From Vandiemenella viatica (lineage: Eukaryota; Arthropoda; Insecta; Orthoptera; Morabidae): DNA of 64,000 bases. This document shows, piece after piece, positions 43,900 through 55,753 of this stretch (position 1 is its first letter; each line of letters opens with the position of its first letter). The stretch covers positions 179,746,935 to 179,810,934 of the forward strand of contig CM061921.1 in the NCBI GenBank assembly GCA_031002005.1, in the 5' to 3' direction. Position numbers and translations under genes: made by a program. The notes below the pieces were generated by a model that did not search any database, was not told the origin of the DNA, and was given only the letters and a program-made list of their open reading frames with translations.

Positions 43900-46084
43900 C
43901 AAGGAGCCATTCGCTTCGTTCTTCATAACACCGACATCCTATTTGTTATGGGATATAATCCATAAAAGGTTGACGGTATTATAATCAGAGGTAGTAGCGT
44001 TTATCTTGGAAAATCGTCAAGGCTACCTTTAAAACAAAACCGATAGAAGAGTCACCTTCGAAAGTCTGAGCTATGAGTTTGTTCACTTGTCAACCACTGA
44101 AACCACCCAGAGGATAGAAACCCTGGCATGGCCCAGCTGTACAGCGTGTTTACAACTAAATGGATTGTACATTTTTTCATGCATCTCGTGGTCATGTTGG
44201 TAAATACTTCCACGAATTCAGGACCCCTGAGGGGGTTTTAACCCACGGACACCTGAGGCGCCCACAGTCCTGCCCCCCCTCCTAAAGCGCTATAAATAGA
44301 GTCCCCTAAATAACCCACATATTACATAGCGACACGTAGTAGTATAGCAACCAAGGTTGCGGGACTACACAAACAGCGCCGAGACACATTAAAAAAAAGC
44401 GATAGAAATGAAGCAACATTTCAGTGTTTGTCAGAATTCTAGTTCGATACAAGCGTCTGCCACGAAACGCACGGCGTCGCGAAGTCGTGACGGGGTCTAG
44501 GTTGTATGTCTTCATACAAACGTCTCTAACAGATTCAGACAGTTCCGAAAGCAACCATACATCTGTGTCTGGGTACAGATTTGCATGTTCGCATTAGGTT
44601 TACTCTGTAAAACTGGCCTTAATTTTTGTCGCGTGTTCATAATCAGTATCAGAAATACCAGACCTCAACAACTTTGGAGGAAGCGCTACTCTCACGAATC
44701 AGAGTACTCGAAGGGGAGGACTCCTTTGCGTTTAGTTAATTTTAACTTTTCCTGGTTGGGTGAGATTTACTTTAGTATTGTGTATATCATCGTCCATAAG
44801 GGTCATATTCAACTTGTCTAATGAGGTCTCATGAAAAGATATGAGAAATGTCTTTAATATTTTTGGTAAAATCCGCGTGAAAGACGTTTCACGCTGTTGG
44901 TTCGCAAAATCCTTCAACTTCAAAGTGTTGTCATCGTCTTCGTTAAATCAAATTTGATGGCTCAAACAGTTAAACTCGTGGTGTTTCAAGAGATATTTAC
45001 GACCAAAATGTTGCAGACATCCACCACAATTGGGAGCGGTATGTTCATATTCAGATAATAAAGAACTAATCATTAAAGAAAAGTTATGTATCCAGCAGTA
45101 ATCAAAATTTCCACTATCTGTAGAATAGCTATTGTGATTAGGTGTATTTGAATAAGATAGGTAGTATGCTTTTAATTATTTTTATTTCTCATTTCATAAA
45201 ACCTATGCCATTGAACTCATCTATCTTTAGAAATGGTAAATTCACCGAGAAGAGGAGAAGACCTCTCCAATATCTTTGGCAACCAGCACTGTCATTTAAG
45301 TTACTAATTATCAATATAGGACATCACTGAAAGTCTCTAAATATGTTGACGTATCATCTTGAAGCTGCCGCTTACGCGAGCCGGTATAATATCACTGTCG
45401 CATTTGCAACACCTTGCCGGATGGCTTCTAACCAACTGAGTGTTTGTCCCCATCTGCCTATTAGAGAAATGTGTCTGTTACTCTATGTCGAACTAAGTCG
45501 CTGACAAACATTAGTCCGCAATGGTAACTCCCGCATCTCGCGGTGTCTCTACTACTGCCTACATCCTGTATCCAAAATCTTTGCTGCGAGCCTTCTCATT
45601 GCGGGTAAGCAACTACCTATTCACTTTTAACACGCCTACTGCCAGTTCGGATGGGACCTTTGCGACCTGCGACTTCCAGATTAAGATGCTGCCCCTAGTT
45701 CGGCTCTGGAAAACAAAAGGTTTGTCTGTATATCACGAAAATAAGAAGGAAAAAATAATCGTATTTCCTTACACGTATCCAACAGTAAACAAAATTTCCA
45801 TTACCATTAATAATACTTAACGAGTCGATATGGTTTCCGCGTTTGTTTAAGGTTTGGTGTATGGCTCTGATAATTGTTTGTTTGTCCTTATTACTAACCT
45901 TCAGACCATACACATTGACGGAAAAGTCTGAATACCATCTCTCAGATTTGGAAGCGTCTGACAGTTCAACCCGAAACTCAAAACCCTTGAATTCGGAAGG
46001 GTATTTCCTTCTTATATATCCGAAATATTTATAACAAGAGTTACTTAACAGAGCTTTGAAACCGTTTAAACATTGACGGGACAC
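43900..46084 (-). pseudogene. Maverick/Polinton-type DNA polymerase B, fragmented
   Basis: Minus strand, N to C: ELSDASKSERWYSDFSVNVY (about 45950), GNFVYCWIR; then, after an interruption, NFDYCWIHNFSLMISS (about 45100), a Cys/His block (CGGCLQHFGRKYLLKHHEFN and C), LKLKDFANQQRET (about 44900), ESVRDVCMKTYNLDP (about 44520), LTNTEMLLHF, and the motif A region NTLYSWAMPGF (about 44140). This order matches protein-primed PolB of Mavericks. Palm motif C was not found, so the C terminus is missing or unreadable. The metal-binding Asp of motif A reads as Val. Many stops and frameshifts. Confidence 0.75.
45130..45770. other. Interruption of the polymerase between two similar segments
   Basis: The phrases near 45093 (GTATCCAGCAGTAATCAAAA) and 45776 (GTATCCAACAGTAAACAAAA) are about 30-bp similar copies, both coding the GNF-x-YCWI block. 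Either an insertion created a long flanking duplication or two PolB copies recombined. No gene was identified between them. Confidence 0.5.
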
Positions 46085-46089
46085 TCAGA

Positions 46090-46295
46090 CTAAAGTTGAT
46101 GCTCGTATAGAATTATATGCCTTGTTTTATATAATGTTTATGCGAAATAAGATAAACCAGATTCTTATTGGAATTATTATTAATTCCAATAAATTCTCTT
46201 AATCAGATTGTTTTATGATAAAAGTTGATAAGTCTAATGTTGATATCAAGTTGTTTATCATTAATAGCTTACTGATACTGTTGTTTATTTTTCTT
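46090..46295 (-). pseudogene. ATP6: NUMT: ATP6 (5' part)
   Basis: Minus strand reads NLISTLDLSTFIIKQSD followed by IIIPIRIWFILFRINI, the start of ATP synthase subunit a. Truncated by the NUMT edge near 46090. Has stops. Confidence 0.85.
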
Positions 46296-46309
46296 TAAGT
46301 CTGATTGAT

Positions 46310-46402
46310 AGTTAAATTAGTATTAGTAAAATAAATAAAATGATAAAGAATATAAATAATAATAAGTAACATATCAGAGGTTATATTTGTGGAATAATAA
46401 TT
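46310..46402 (-). pseudogene. ATP8: NUMT: ATP8
   Basis: Minus strand IPQM-type start followed by a run of L/I/F residues (YLLLFIFFIILFILLIL). It lies directly after tRNA-Lys. Confidence 0.8.
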
Positions 46403-46407
46403 ATATT

Positions 46408-46480
46408 ATTCCCCAGAAGTTCCTTTATTTCTACTGTTAGTTCGTTTAAAAGATCATTACTTACCTCCAATCATGTGATG
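46408..46480 (-). pseudogene. trnK: NUMT: tRNA-Lys
   Basis: Minus strand 73 nt: CATCACATGATTGGAGGTAA, anticodon loop around ATGATCTTTTAAACG, then ACAGTAGAAATAAAGG. It aligns along its length with insect mitochondrial tRNA-Lys. Confidence 0.8.
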
Positions 46481-46527
46481 CCAAAATGTAAATTACATTC
46501 AACTGTTTGATTAAACTTTCGTCTTAG
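46481..46527 (-). pseudogene. trnD: NUMT: tRNA-Asp remnant
   Basis: 47 nt between the COII stop and tRNA-Lys. AGTTTAATCAAACAGTTGAA and TGTAATTTACATTTTGG resemble the D-arm and anticodon arm of mitochondrial tRNA-Asp (expected GTC reads GTA). Shortened by deletion. The assignment carries the Asp-Lys order argument. Confidence 0.5.
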
Positions 46528-47200
46528 CTAATGATTTTTTTTTATCCATGATACAACTAAATATGCTGAAGTTATTTCAATTGCTGTTGTAAATCTGTGA
46601 TTAGCTATACATATTTCAGAGCGTGGACCGAAAAACATTCCAGTTAGTTTAATGCTTGCTTGATCAACACCCCTGGAATCGCAACAAGCAGCTTAACTGC
46701 TAATCACGAGACATTTCAAGAGTGTAAAACATTTATTGTTTATTCACAGTTTGAGATATTTACGGATAAAATTGTTTTGTTGTCTACATGTTAATACAAA
46801 CGTAGTTTAATAAGCCTTTTTCATATGTAAAGTAGGTATCAAAATCTACGTTTAAAAAAAAAACATAATAACTTCACACTGGCGCTCATTTCTATCTACT
46901 GTATCTGTAGCATCAGTTACATTTAATATTCGAGTAGATTGTAAGGCAATAAATATTAATGTTAATGATGGGCGAAATATGCAGCTTGATTTAATTTAAA
47001 AAAAACCACCTCCAAAATATAAATTTGTTGGAAATAATTTACTAATAGTAATTACAATTAAAGCCTAGTCTTGAAAATGGCATAAGTGTTCTGTTGAAAA
47101 AGAGGCTTCATATTAAAATATTATATGTACTGTAAGTTATCATAGCTTGCTTTCTAAGACAGATTAAATCTACTGTCCCTATTAGCCATGTTGAAAATAA
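46528..47200 (-). pseudogene. COII: NUMT: cytochrome oxidase II
   Basis: Minus strand. The start lies near 47190-47200; the segments near 47100 match the EQL-F-H..LLIL region. A piece at 46900-46960 gives R-I-L-N-V-T-D-A-T (RVLVTATD block). Around 46600-46690 a P-G-V-L-I/N-Q stretch then S-E-I-C-A-N-H region are readable across frames. It ends SWIKKNH-stop at 46528. About 670 bp, normal length. Confidence 0.9.
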
Positions 47201-47214
47201 TGGGAGATTCTGAG

Positions 47215-48865
47215 TAATTGTATTAAGCTGACTTATAATTTTGATTTGAATTGATATTAGTATTAAAATTATTTCAATAATTCTTTCTCATATATTTGAG
47301 GTAAATATTATACTTAAGAATGAAGTAGTTGACTCAATAGTTAATAATACATTTCACAATTTATCAGCATCAGGGTTGTCTGACAAGGTATACCAGATAA
47401 CCCTAGTAAACCTAGCAAATATCACTGGGAATTGTATTTTTTAATATTGAGTTTGACGTCGACAAGCCGTAAAATGTTGACAGAGTAAATTTTCATCACA
47501 TTTAATTATGTTACTGACTTATTAAATAAGTATATAACTGAAAGAGCAAATACTGCTCGAATAGATCACACATACTAAAAGCTGCTGCTCTGTAATAGGT
47601 GTTATCAGTAGATAAATTAGCTAATACTAGCCTTGCTAATCCTGCTACAGTAAACACAAAAATAAATCATTGCCCTGAAAGTAGTGATGGGTTAAACTTA
47701 AATTAATTCCATAAACAATACCTAGTCATACTTTAATACCTGTTGGTACAGCAATAATTATAGAATCGGAAGTAAAACGTGCTGGTGTATCTACGTCAAT
47801 ACTTACAATACAAGCATGATGAGCCTATATGATATATACTAGAATTCCACCTGTTGTTATTGTGTAAATTATCTCCAGTATTCCAAATACTTAATTTTTC
47901 CTTTTTGCCCACAAACGATATGAGAAAATAATATAATGCCTTTCAGTAACTAGCTGAGTGTTCGCTGTCTTTACACACGATATATCGTTGATCCAAACCT
48001 GTATCACACTTCTTCACTAGAAGATTCGGAGTATTTTATCATCAAAATATCTTATGGGATGTTATTACTATTAGGGCTTTGGGGCGCGACGACAGTGAGG
48101 TCGTTGGCACCCTGTTAGACCATCCTGTTCACTTGCCTTTTTACCCGACAGCATTGTATAAATACACGCCGAAAAATACTTTATTGTCATATGAGAAATT
48201 ATTTTGAACTATGGTAAAATTAGAATATAAAATATTGATATAAAGTAAAGTCAGCCCTCCAGCGAAATAGAAAAATGATTCATTAATTGTACGATAGTGA
48301 TAGCACATGCAAGTACTGAAAATAAAATGAATAAGAATAGAGTTGTAATGGCAACCGATCAGCCAAATAATGGTGTTTCATCTAGAGTTATATTAAGAGG
48401 TCGCGTAATAGTGGTTGCGGCAATATAATTTACTGCACTTAAATTAAAAAACACACCAAATAAATGAAGTGAGAATATCGACAGGACTACTGAGGCTTCT
48501 CTATGAGAGACTGGGTTGTGAGTTATTTATTCTCTTCCCACTCCTTCAACAAAGATAGCCAGTAATATTAAAAAACGTTCGAATAGTAAATATCTCATTA
48601 TATATTCATTCGTAATCTATTCAGGCGCCTCAGTTATTAAAGGTACTACTAAATTACCAAATCCACCAATTATAAGTTGTTTAGCTTGAAAATAATTACT
48701 AATGCATGAGCAGTAATAATTACATTGAATATTTGATATTTTCTACCTGTATGCATGATTTACCTAATTTTATTATAATTAAAGATGTTTCAAACTATAC
48801 CTACCCATGTCCCAAAAGAAACATGTAGTCAGTCTAAACCCTAATTATTTATTCAAAAAATCATT
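47215..48865 (-). pseudogene. COI: NUMT: cytochrome oxidase I
   Basis: Readable segments on the minus strand: start region near 48860-48790; GGFGN and VPL near 48640; the N-F-I/T-T-T-I-T-R-P-L-N block and DETPLFGWSV near 48300-48450; the WAHHMF region and PTGIK near 47720-47850; the FVF-L-F-TV-AGL block near 47650; GL-SGMP and PDA-W-NV near 47340-47420; an ...QNLP end near 47215. Nearly full length. The last few codons and tRNA-Leu(UUR) are not seen. Confidence 0.92.
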
Positions 48866-48872
48866 TTTTTAC

Positions 48873-48943
48873 TTTTAAAATTGCTGAATATAAGATGATA
48901 AACTGTAAATCTGTTTATAACTTTATTCATTTAAGATTTTAGG
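48873..48943 (+). pseudogene. trnY: NUMT: tRNA-Tyr
   Basis: TTAAAATTGCTGAATATAAG then GATAAACTGTAAATCTG (anticodon GTA). Strand opposite to COI, as in insect mtDNA. tRNA-Cys and tRNA-Trp expected beyond it were not recognised. Confidence 0.75.
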
Positions 48944-48945
48944 TA

Positions 48946-51240
48946 ACAGTCTTCATGATGTATATAAATACTACATCATGAAATGTTAACTTTTATTTAT
49001 TTATAATTTTAATGCTTTTTATACTCAAGTCTTTAAATTATAAATTCTAGTAATGGAACACCTATTTATTAGTCTTAATCATATTACTACTGACTATGGT
49101 ATTTTTAGTTTTCTTCATTTCTAAATCTAAATGTTTTTTTAAATTCTTTTGTGGAAATGATAAAATTAATGATGCAAAGGAAATTAGTGTATAATTGTAC
49201 AGGAAGTAATGAAGGACTAATTTTTACTTCTAGTTTAGTAGAGTTGTTTAAACTCAAGTCCATAAAACATAAAGTCTAGTGCTGGTGCACTATGATTAAC
49301 CTTAATGATAGTATACTAATTATACTAATTTATTTATTTTACTCCTTCTTAAATGGAATACTTCATTTCTTCTGTGAAAATAATAAAATTAATGATGATA
49401 ATATATTTGTGTATATCAGTTGAGGGTATTATGGTTAGAACAACTATCGTTGATACTACAAATAATAAAATAGTTTCGATTTGACACTAAAAGATTATTT
49501 ATTTTGAAAAAAAAGTCAGAAAGGGCGTTACCCTCAGTCATTATAAAATATACATCTATCATATATTTTCATTCCCTAAAGATAGTTGATTGATTCCAAG
49601 TAAGGTATATCAGTTCAATATTATTGCTATAATAATTATTATATTTGAATAGGTGAGGAAATATAGCTATCAAATTTCTTCTCTTACTATTATTAATATA
49701 ATTATTTGATTTGTCTAATTCACTTGTGGACTATTAATTTACAAATTATATTTTATGTAATCCTTCTAATTCGCTGATAGATACTGTTATAACTTATAAT
49801 TATAATGTTTAATTTAATGTATAAGATATCATCCTTGTTGGTGCTAATTTTTTCATTATTATTTATAGTTTCATCAACTAGTTTCACCAGTTACTTGTGG
49901 AACAAAACATCTATTAGAATAATGCCAAGTATTATTATTATTGTTATTTATTCTTATGATTTAATTAGATTATTAAAATATGGCTGATACTATTGCTTGC
50001 ATTAAAAAAACATAAAATTGAAGTTTCATTTATTGTTGAACTCACAGTATTCGTTAACAGAGGGATAAATGATAAAATGTTATTTTCTACACTATCAAAA
50101 CTCATAATCACTAAAAATGTCAGAAATAATAGTTTAAATAATAGTATTAAAAAGAGAAGGGTTATGACAAATAAATATGGAGTGTGAAAAAACATCAGCT
50201 TATCTTCTTAAATGTAAGAATACGATTCATAGACATAGGTTCAACTGATTCAAATTATTACTATTTTTCTGTTTATAAGAAATTTAAGTACTGATTTATT
50301 ATAAACAGTCTCTGGAATTACAATAATATACAAGATTAGTATAATTTTGTAATATAAAAAGGAAAATTGTATATAGTAATATGTAATTATATACATAAAT
50401 ATATTTATAAGATATCTAATAACCTACTCGTGATATAAAAAATGTACAATAAAATGCATTACATAAATAAATTACATTATTAGTGAAAGATATCACTAAA
50501 AAATTAAGAAATTAAGTAAAGTAAAGATTACTTTTTAGATTTCAAATAGATTATATATAGAGTTACTTCTCTCTAGTAGTTTCATATTAAAGGGAATTTA
50601 AAAATACAAGTTGGGAAAGTATAACAGAAGCAGATACCTGCAGCTAAAATCATATTTTAGATGCATTTAAAACTTATTAGTTTATGTTAAATTAAAATAT
50701 TATTATAATTTTTAAATAAAATAATTATTACTTTTATCATTATTAAAATTAATTTAAATACAAATTAAAGTTTGAGATAACCTATTTTTTTAGCGTTAAT
50801 TAGTTATTAGAATAGCATTAAATCAAAAGATTGAGGAATTTTGCTGTATTCTTTACTGCTCTCTATTCAATAGTTCAAGATTAACTTAAATTATTTTCCA
50901 ACACAATCACTGCTCATATTAACAGAATTTTTAAATGAGGAACAAATAACATATTGAATATTCTATAAAGTATATCAATAAAATAGGGTAACTTTTATAA
51001 TTTAAGTGATGTTTCCAGTAAATTTTATTCTGTAAAAATTGGAATTTCATAATATGATAGTATATTTTAAATCCTTTAAGTTTATAATAAATGCAATTAC
51101 TTAATTTATGTTTAGTGTATTTTACATATATTATCGTGGAAATGTGAAGTAATTGGATTGATATTCTATCAAATAAGAGGTAAATTATTTATTGTAACTT
51201 TTTCGTAGTCATAATTAGAAGTTTATATATATATATATAT
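48946..51240. other. Very AT-rich sequence, possibly more mitochondrial DNA
   Basis: No gene confidently read. If the NUMT continued, ND2 would lie here; I could not confirm it. Two similar blocks (about 49010-49190 and 49243-49420) share TAATAAAATTAATGATG-like phrases and look like a diverged direct duplication. Small frames at 49805-50195 have no recognised motif. Confidence 0.4.
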
Positions 51241-51415
51241 ATCTGGGTTTTCCGAGATCACTCCACGCGAATGCGGTGATGGTTCATCACAATAGCCCAT
51301 GGGCGCCTCCTGCCATATCCCTTATAACCCTTCCAAACTATAACCCTTTTCGATAGGAGCAATGCACCCTCCGCCACACACTTTTAGTGAATCGCGGAGT
51401 AATAATAATAATAAA
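51241..51415 (+). mobile_element. 5'-truncated SINE with (TAA)n tail
   Basis: Begins inside the body (ATCTGGGTTTTCCGAGATCA, CTCCACGCGAATGCGG) and ends (AATAAT)n. GC-rich against the AT-rich surroundings. AT dinucleotide runs lie on both sides (51222-51242 and after 51405), so the target was probably an (AT)n tract. Confidence 0.75.
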
Positions 51416-52130
51416 TATATATACATCTTGATTCTAATGAATATATGCAAAAGTAAAGCAATTATGAATATTTATTTTTAATCTTCTATATTTAAATGAT
51501 ACTTGCCTTATTTACGGTATTTATCTTTTGTAGACGAAATTTAATTTCACCAAAAATTATTGTTTCTATATTGAAAATTTATAATTACTGAATTATAGAA
51601 GATAATTATAATTATTATTAATATTATTCAAATCATTTTTGATTACTTCGTTGTTCATAATTAATAAAAAGTTTTTACAATAGATTTAGGTGAAGAATTC
51701 TTTTTAATTTAAGTATTAACTTTCCATTTTTAATTGTAAATTATTGTCTTTTAATGAGTATTTGGCCATACAAAAGTGTCACGATTATAATCCTTACAGT
51801 GGAATTATCTTATGTTTATTTTGATTATATTAACTTTTAAAGTTTAAAATTTATCTGGGACAAGATTTTATAATCATAGAATTTATAATTTGGTTTTTAT
51901 ATATTTGAATATATATTTTGTTAGAATAAAAGTGGGAATAAATTAGCACTCTTTAATAAAAACATTAATTGATTTTCAATCATCTATAATTTATGATAAG
52001 ATTAAGTTATCTTTCATATATTATGTTTGAATGACAGAGGGGATAAATCAGCAATATTTTATGTAAACATTTATTTATATTTAATCACCTACACTTTATG
52101 ATAAGATTAAGTTACCTTACCGACAACAGG
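51416..52130. repeat. AT-rich sequence with a diverged tandem duplication
   Basis: 51931-52014 and 52037-52119 are two diverged copies of one unit (both end TTTATGATAAGATTAAGTTA), about 105 bp apart. Nothing coding seen. Confidence 0.6.
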
Positions 52131-52189
52131 CCAGGATATTTACTGTCTTTGCTTTGATCGTATGAGTATTCGAGGATGGTCATTGGTTC

Positions 52190-52640
52190 AGAATCCACCT
52201 TAAATTCTATGTTTTGTCACGACAGAGGTGGAATCAGCAACAAATCGAAACTTGGCATCCAAACTACCTTCGGCATCTTCCGGCCGAGAATACCATTTTA
52301 CTGCTTAATTATTTTAGATCACTTAAAAATGGTGTCAGACAAGATTGTAGTCTACCGCCATTAACATTCAACTTGTATGTGCAGGAAGCAATAAAGGAAA
52401 TGTAAGAAAATTTTTAATGAGGCATAAGTGTTCAAGGAGAAAAAAAAATTAGTATACTGCGATTTGCTGAAGACATTGTCTTGTTAACAGAATAGGCTGA
52501 TGATAGTATGAACAAAAATACTGAATGACGACTTTGGAATAAATATAAATCAAAGTAAGGCTAAAGTGATGAAATGTAGCAGTGATACCAATAATAATAG
52601 ATTAAATGTAAAAATGGGGTCGATTGTGATTCAATTAGGT
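52190..52640 (+). pseudogene. LINE reverse transcriptase fragment
   Basis: Reads LKNGVRQDCSLPPLTFNLYV (usual GVRQGCSLSPLLFN), EAIKEM, then ILRFAEDIVLL (usual FADD altered to FAED) and INQSKAKVMKCSSD near 52570. Same type as the LINE at 55370. Catalytic Asp lost, several stops. Confidence 0.85.
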
Positions 52641-52799
52641 TGAAATAAAATCTTAATACAACGGTTCATTCTACCTTAATACTGAATTAATTATACCTAA
52701 CTGTATTTGTTAAATGCCTGAACATTTGAGAACAGAGAATGTTGTTAGGATAAACGATACTTTGTATGCAGATCAACAACATCCTTCGCGATAATACAA

Positions 52800-53380
52800 A
52801 AGTCAAAACATTCCAAACCCATAAATTTTGAAATTTTTGTCTGTCTTGTCAGAACTTCATCTAAAAACTAAAGAACTTCCCCTATTGATAGCTTATATTA
52901 CCATGTAACATATAGGATACTTTTTAACTAGATTAGTGACACAGTTTCGGATAACCGTAATTTTTTTAAAAATAATAATAATATTGTCTATCTGTGCGCG
53001 CACAGCAAAAACTAATGAATACTTTTCAACAAAACTTCGCAGAGCGATAGCTTATGTCATCAGTTAACATATAAGATATTATTAGTAACGTAGTTCTCTA
53101 TAATACAGCGGAAAAACAGCATATTTTGGATACGTGGTTCACATAAAAACCAGTGAATGGATTTTATGTTAATTCCACATATTGATAGCTTATACCATCA
53201 GTTAACTTGTAGAGTATATTTTATACAAATCAGCAGCGAACTTTATCCATATTATATGTGTGCACGGAACAAGCATAAACCAACTATTTCAACGAAATCG
53301 TATATAATGATAGGTTACATCATATTTTTGATATCTTGCCTTTTGTCGACAGACGCTGAAAAATAAAAATGTGCTGCTAA
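52800..53380 (+). repeat. Diverged tandem repeat, period about 130-150 bp
   Basis: The phrase GATAGCTTAT plus CATCAGTTAACAT or variants recurs near 52890, 53047, 53180 and (weakly) 53310, each preceded by AAAACTAATGAA-like sequence. Similar arrays are common as TE-internal repeats in insects. No gene. Confidence 0.65.
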
Positions 53381-55370
53381 TTGAATTGTTCCATAACAGG
53401 ATCTATCCGTTTAGGCCTTCTCGAAATCGAATTGTCTACCACGATATACGCCGTGTTAGTGTTCATGTAACAGATCGGTTTTGAAGTTCATTTATGTGTT
53501 TTAAATCATTGTTTATATAGCAATCTGTTTGAACACATGTCGAACAATGCCATTTCAAATAATGCTTACACAGATGCTTTGTGGGCAACATGGAAGTATG
53601 CATGTGGTTCATGCATACCATAAATTCAATCCAAACAATGGCAGTTTTAAGCAGTGTTAGAAACAAATGATGCGCGCAAACGCGCGCAAACGAGTTTAAA
53701 ATATTTGCATACAATCTAAATTTAGAAGGAGAGGAGGATATCCAAGAGAAAGAACAAAATCATTGCTGCTCCTCTGCTATTTCCTATCCAGCGAAAATTT
53801 CTATGTTATTTTTTATGTGAATTAACAACACGAATCTCAAATTCCGCATGGAAGAATTCGCGGGCACAGATAATAAATAATATTCATCATGTAAATAAAT
53901 ACATTTCTTTTACTGACCATTTTCCAGATCTCACTATTGACATAATAGAAGGTCATTTTATTTAACCTATCAACAAAGCATGAATATATATCAGGACAAA
54001 ATTGTTTAATGTCTGCTAAATGGCGTTAATTCACGCTAGTATAGATATTCTTTAGGATCTCTTGACAAACTTTGTTTCTAATACATCATATATGCAACTT
54101 TTTCGCATTTTTTAATCCGTCAGCAGTATTATTACTCTTTATTAAAATGCTCTTCTTGTTACAATCGTAAAGTGAAGCTGCATTCACCCAAAAAATTGTG
54201 TTATTTTTTTGTTAATCAAACTCGGTTCTACCTTATATCAAACTTTTTCAAATTAGAAACCACCATGAATAATCGTCCTCGAATATCTACACACTAGCAC
54301 AGCTAGGAAAGCAAAATGATTCTGAGACTAAATTCAATATTGTAACATTCCCGGCACGTCTCGATTTCAAATATAATATCAATATGTCGTTCAATATGGA
54401 ACACTCTCAAAGACACGTGAGCACGCCAGCTAATCGAATGGCAGCATTGAAAAGAGCCATCCAGAATATTTACAATACTTGACAGGCATAACAATCTTAA
54501 ATTGTCTAAAAATATAGTAACCTTCCATTAATTACAAATATTAATACAAAATGCATAAAAGTAATTTATAAAATTGTACAAAGTAATTTACAAAATTAAA
54601 GGAAAAAAACAGCATACAGCTGTTGTTTGAAACTGATAGTCTCTCTGTAAGACTATCAAAAACAAAGAAGCTGCAGCTGATTAATGCTTAGCTAATGTAA
54701 AGCAAGAACAGTAAATGAGAGGCTAATCTATCATTAATATATCTGCTAAAAAGATCCGTTAATTTTAACAACACTGTACGAATAGAATGATGGTTCTTTA
54801 AGGTATAGACAGAAAAATTACTTTGGATCGCTTATTTAAAAAATATGATTATTCCTGGCATTGATTATTTCGATGTTGAAAAGCCATGACGGGTAAAAAA
54901 ACGAAGAGGAGATGATTATCTTAGACAGCGCTGTGGAATTTAAGTGATTCTAATAAACATATCGGAAAACTGGTTATATGTCCAAAAATACATCTTACAA
55001 TTTACATCACAATCGCTCACAATTGGTTAAAAGGTAATTCATTTATCACATGCTTATACCAATTATGTATGCGAAACTACTCCAGCATTTAAATCATAAA
55101 ACTGCACTACACAGTAACAGTTTAGGTTTTTAAGGAATATTGTGGTATTAACGTCAGAAAAAAATTTGTCCACAATTTATTCATACTGTCTAGGGTAATG
55201 CATCGTAAAATGCCCTCATTTCAACATTATGAACGGAAATAGTTTTCCTATTTTTTTCTTCAAAATTACTGTCTAGGATAATATACAGAACAATAGAAAT
55301 CATAGAAAAACAAATGACAAATGAGATCTGTTTTGGTTTAGGAAAAACTGGGGTATAATAAAAGCAATTC
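53381..55370. other. AT-rich unassigned sequence
   Basis: About 2 kb without recognised coding, RNA or repeat content. A minus frame of 83 codons at 53463-53714 lacks motifs. Confidence 0.5.
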
Positions 55371-55744
55371 TGACTTTAAAATTATTATTTGAAGGGCGTA
55401 TCAAGAAAAAAACCAATAATTTAGTATGATTTGTTGATTTAGCAAAATCTTTTGAGAATGTCATATAGAACAATTTTTTTAAAGAAGTCTAAAATATCAA
55501 GATAGAAGAATAATTTATAACCTTTGTGAGTCTCAATTGGCTATAAAAAAAAGTAGAGAATCACGAGAGACATTTATCAGTAAAAAAATGTGCGAGGCCA
55601 GGTTGTAGTTTATCCCCGTTAATATCTAAGTTGTAAGTAGAGGAAGCAATAAGAGAAGTGTTCAAAGAAATAAAATCAGCTGCTACGATTTGATGATGAG
55701 ATTGTCCTGTTAGCAGAACAGACCGAGAATATTGAGAAGTTACT
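55370..55744 (+). pseudogene. LINE reverse transcriptase, first half (interrupted)
   Basis: Reads FVDLAKSFENV (usual DFEKAFDNV), then ARPGCSLSPL, VEEAIREVFKEIKS near 55650 and DCPVSRTD (usual DIVLLAE) close to the break. Several stops. The gene is broken at 55745-55753 by a 1.44-kb insertion and resumes at 57206. Confidence 0.85.
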
Positions 55745-55753
55745 GAATGGCAT
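55745..55753. repeat. Left target duplication
   Basis: GAATGGCAT, identical to 57197-57205. It brackets the ORF1-only insertion. Confidence 0.9.

Larger units (their letters stand above)
46090..48945 (-). pseudogene. Nuclear mitochondrial segment (NUMT), about 2.85 kb
   Basis: Collinear, decayed copy of arthropod mtDNA. Majority strand reads on the minus strand: COI, COII, tRNA-Asp remnant, tRNA-Lys, ATP8, ATP6 5' part; tRNA-Tyr lies on the + strand at the top end, as in real mtDNA. Recognised by deduced proteins under the invertebrate mitochondrial code and by tRNA shape. There are numerous indels and one extra segment near 48065-48145. It begins abruptly at about 46090 beside the polymerase B remnant. 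Confidence 0.93.

Noticed and set aside
49805..50195. Possible ND2 continuation of the NUMT
   Set aside because: I tried to read ND2 on the minus strand and found no conserved block I could trust, so the NUMT is ended at tRNA-Tyr.
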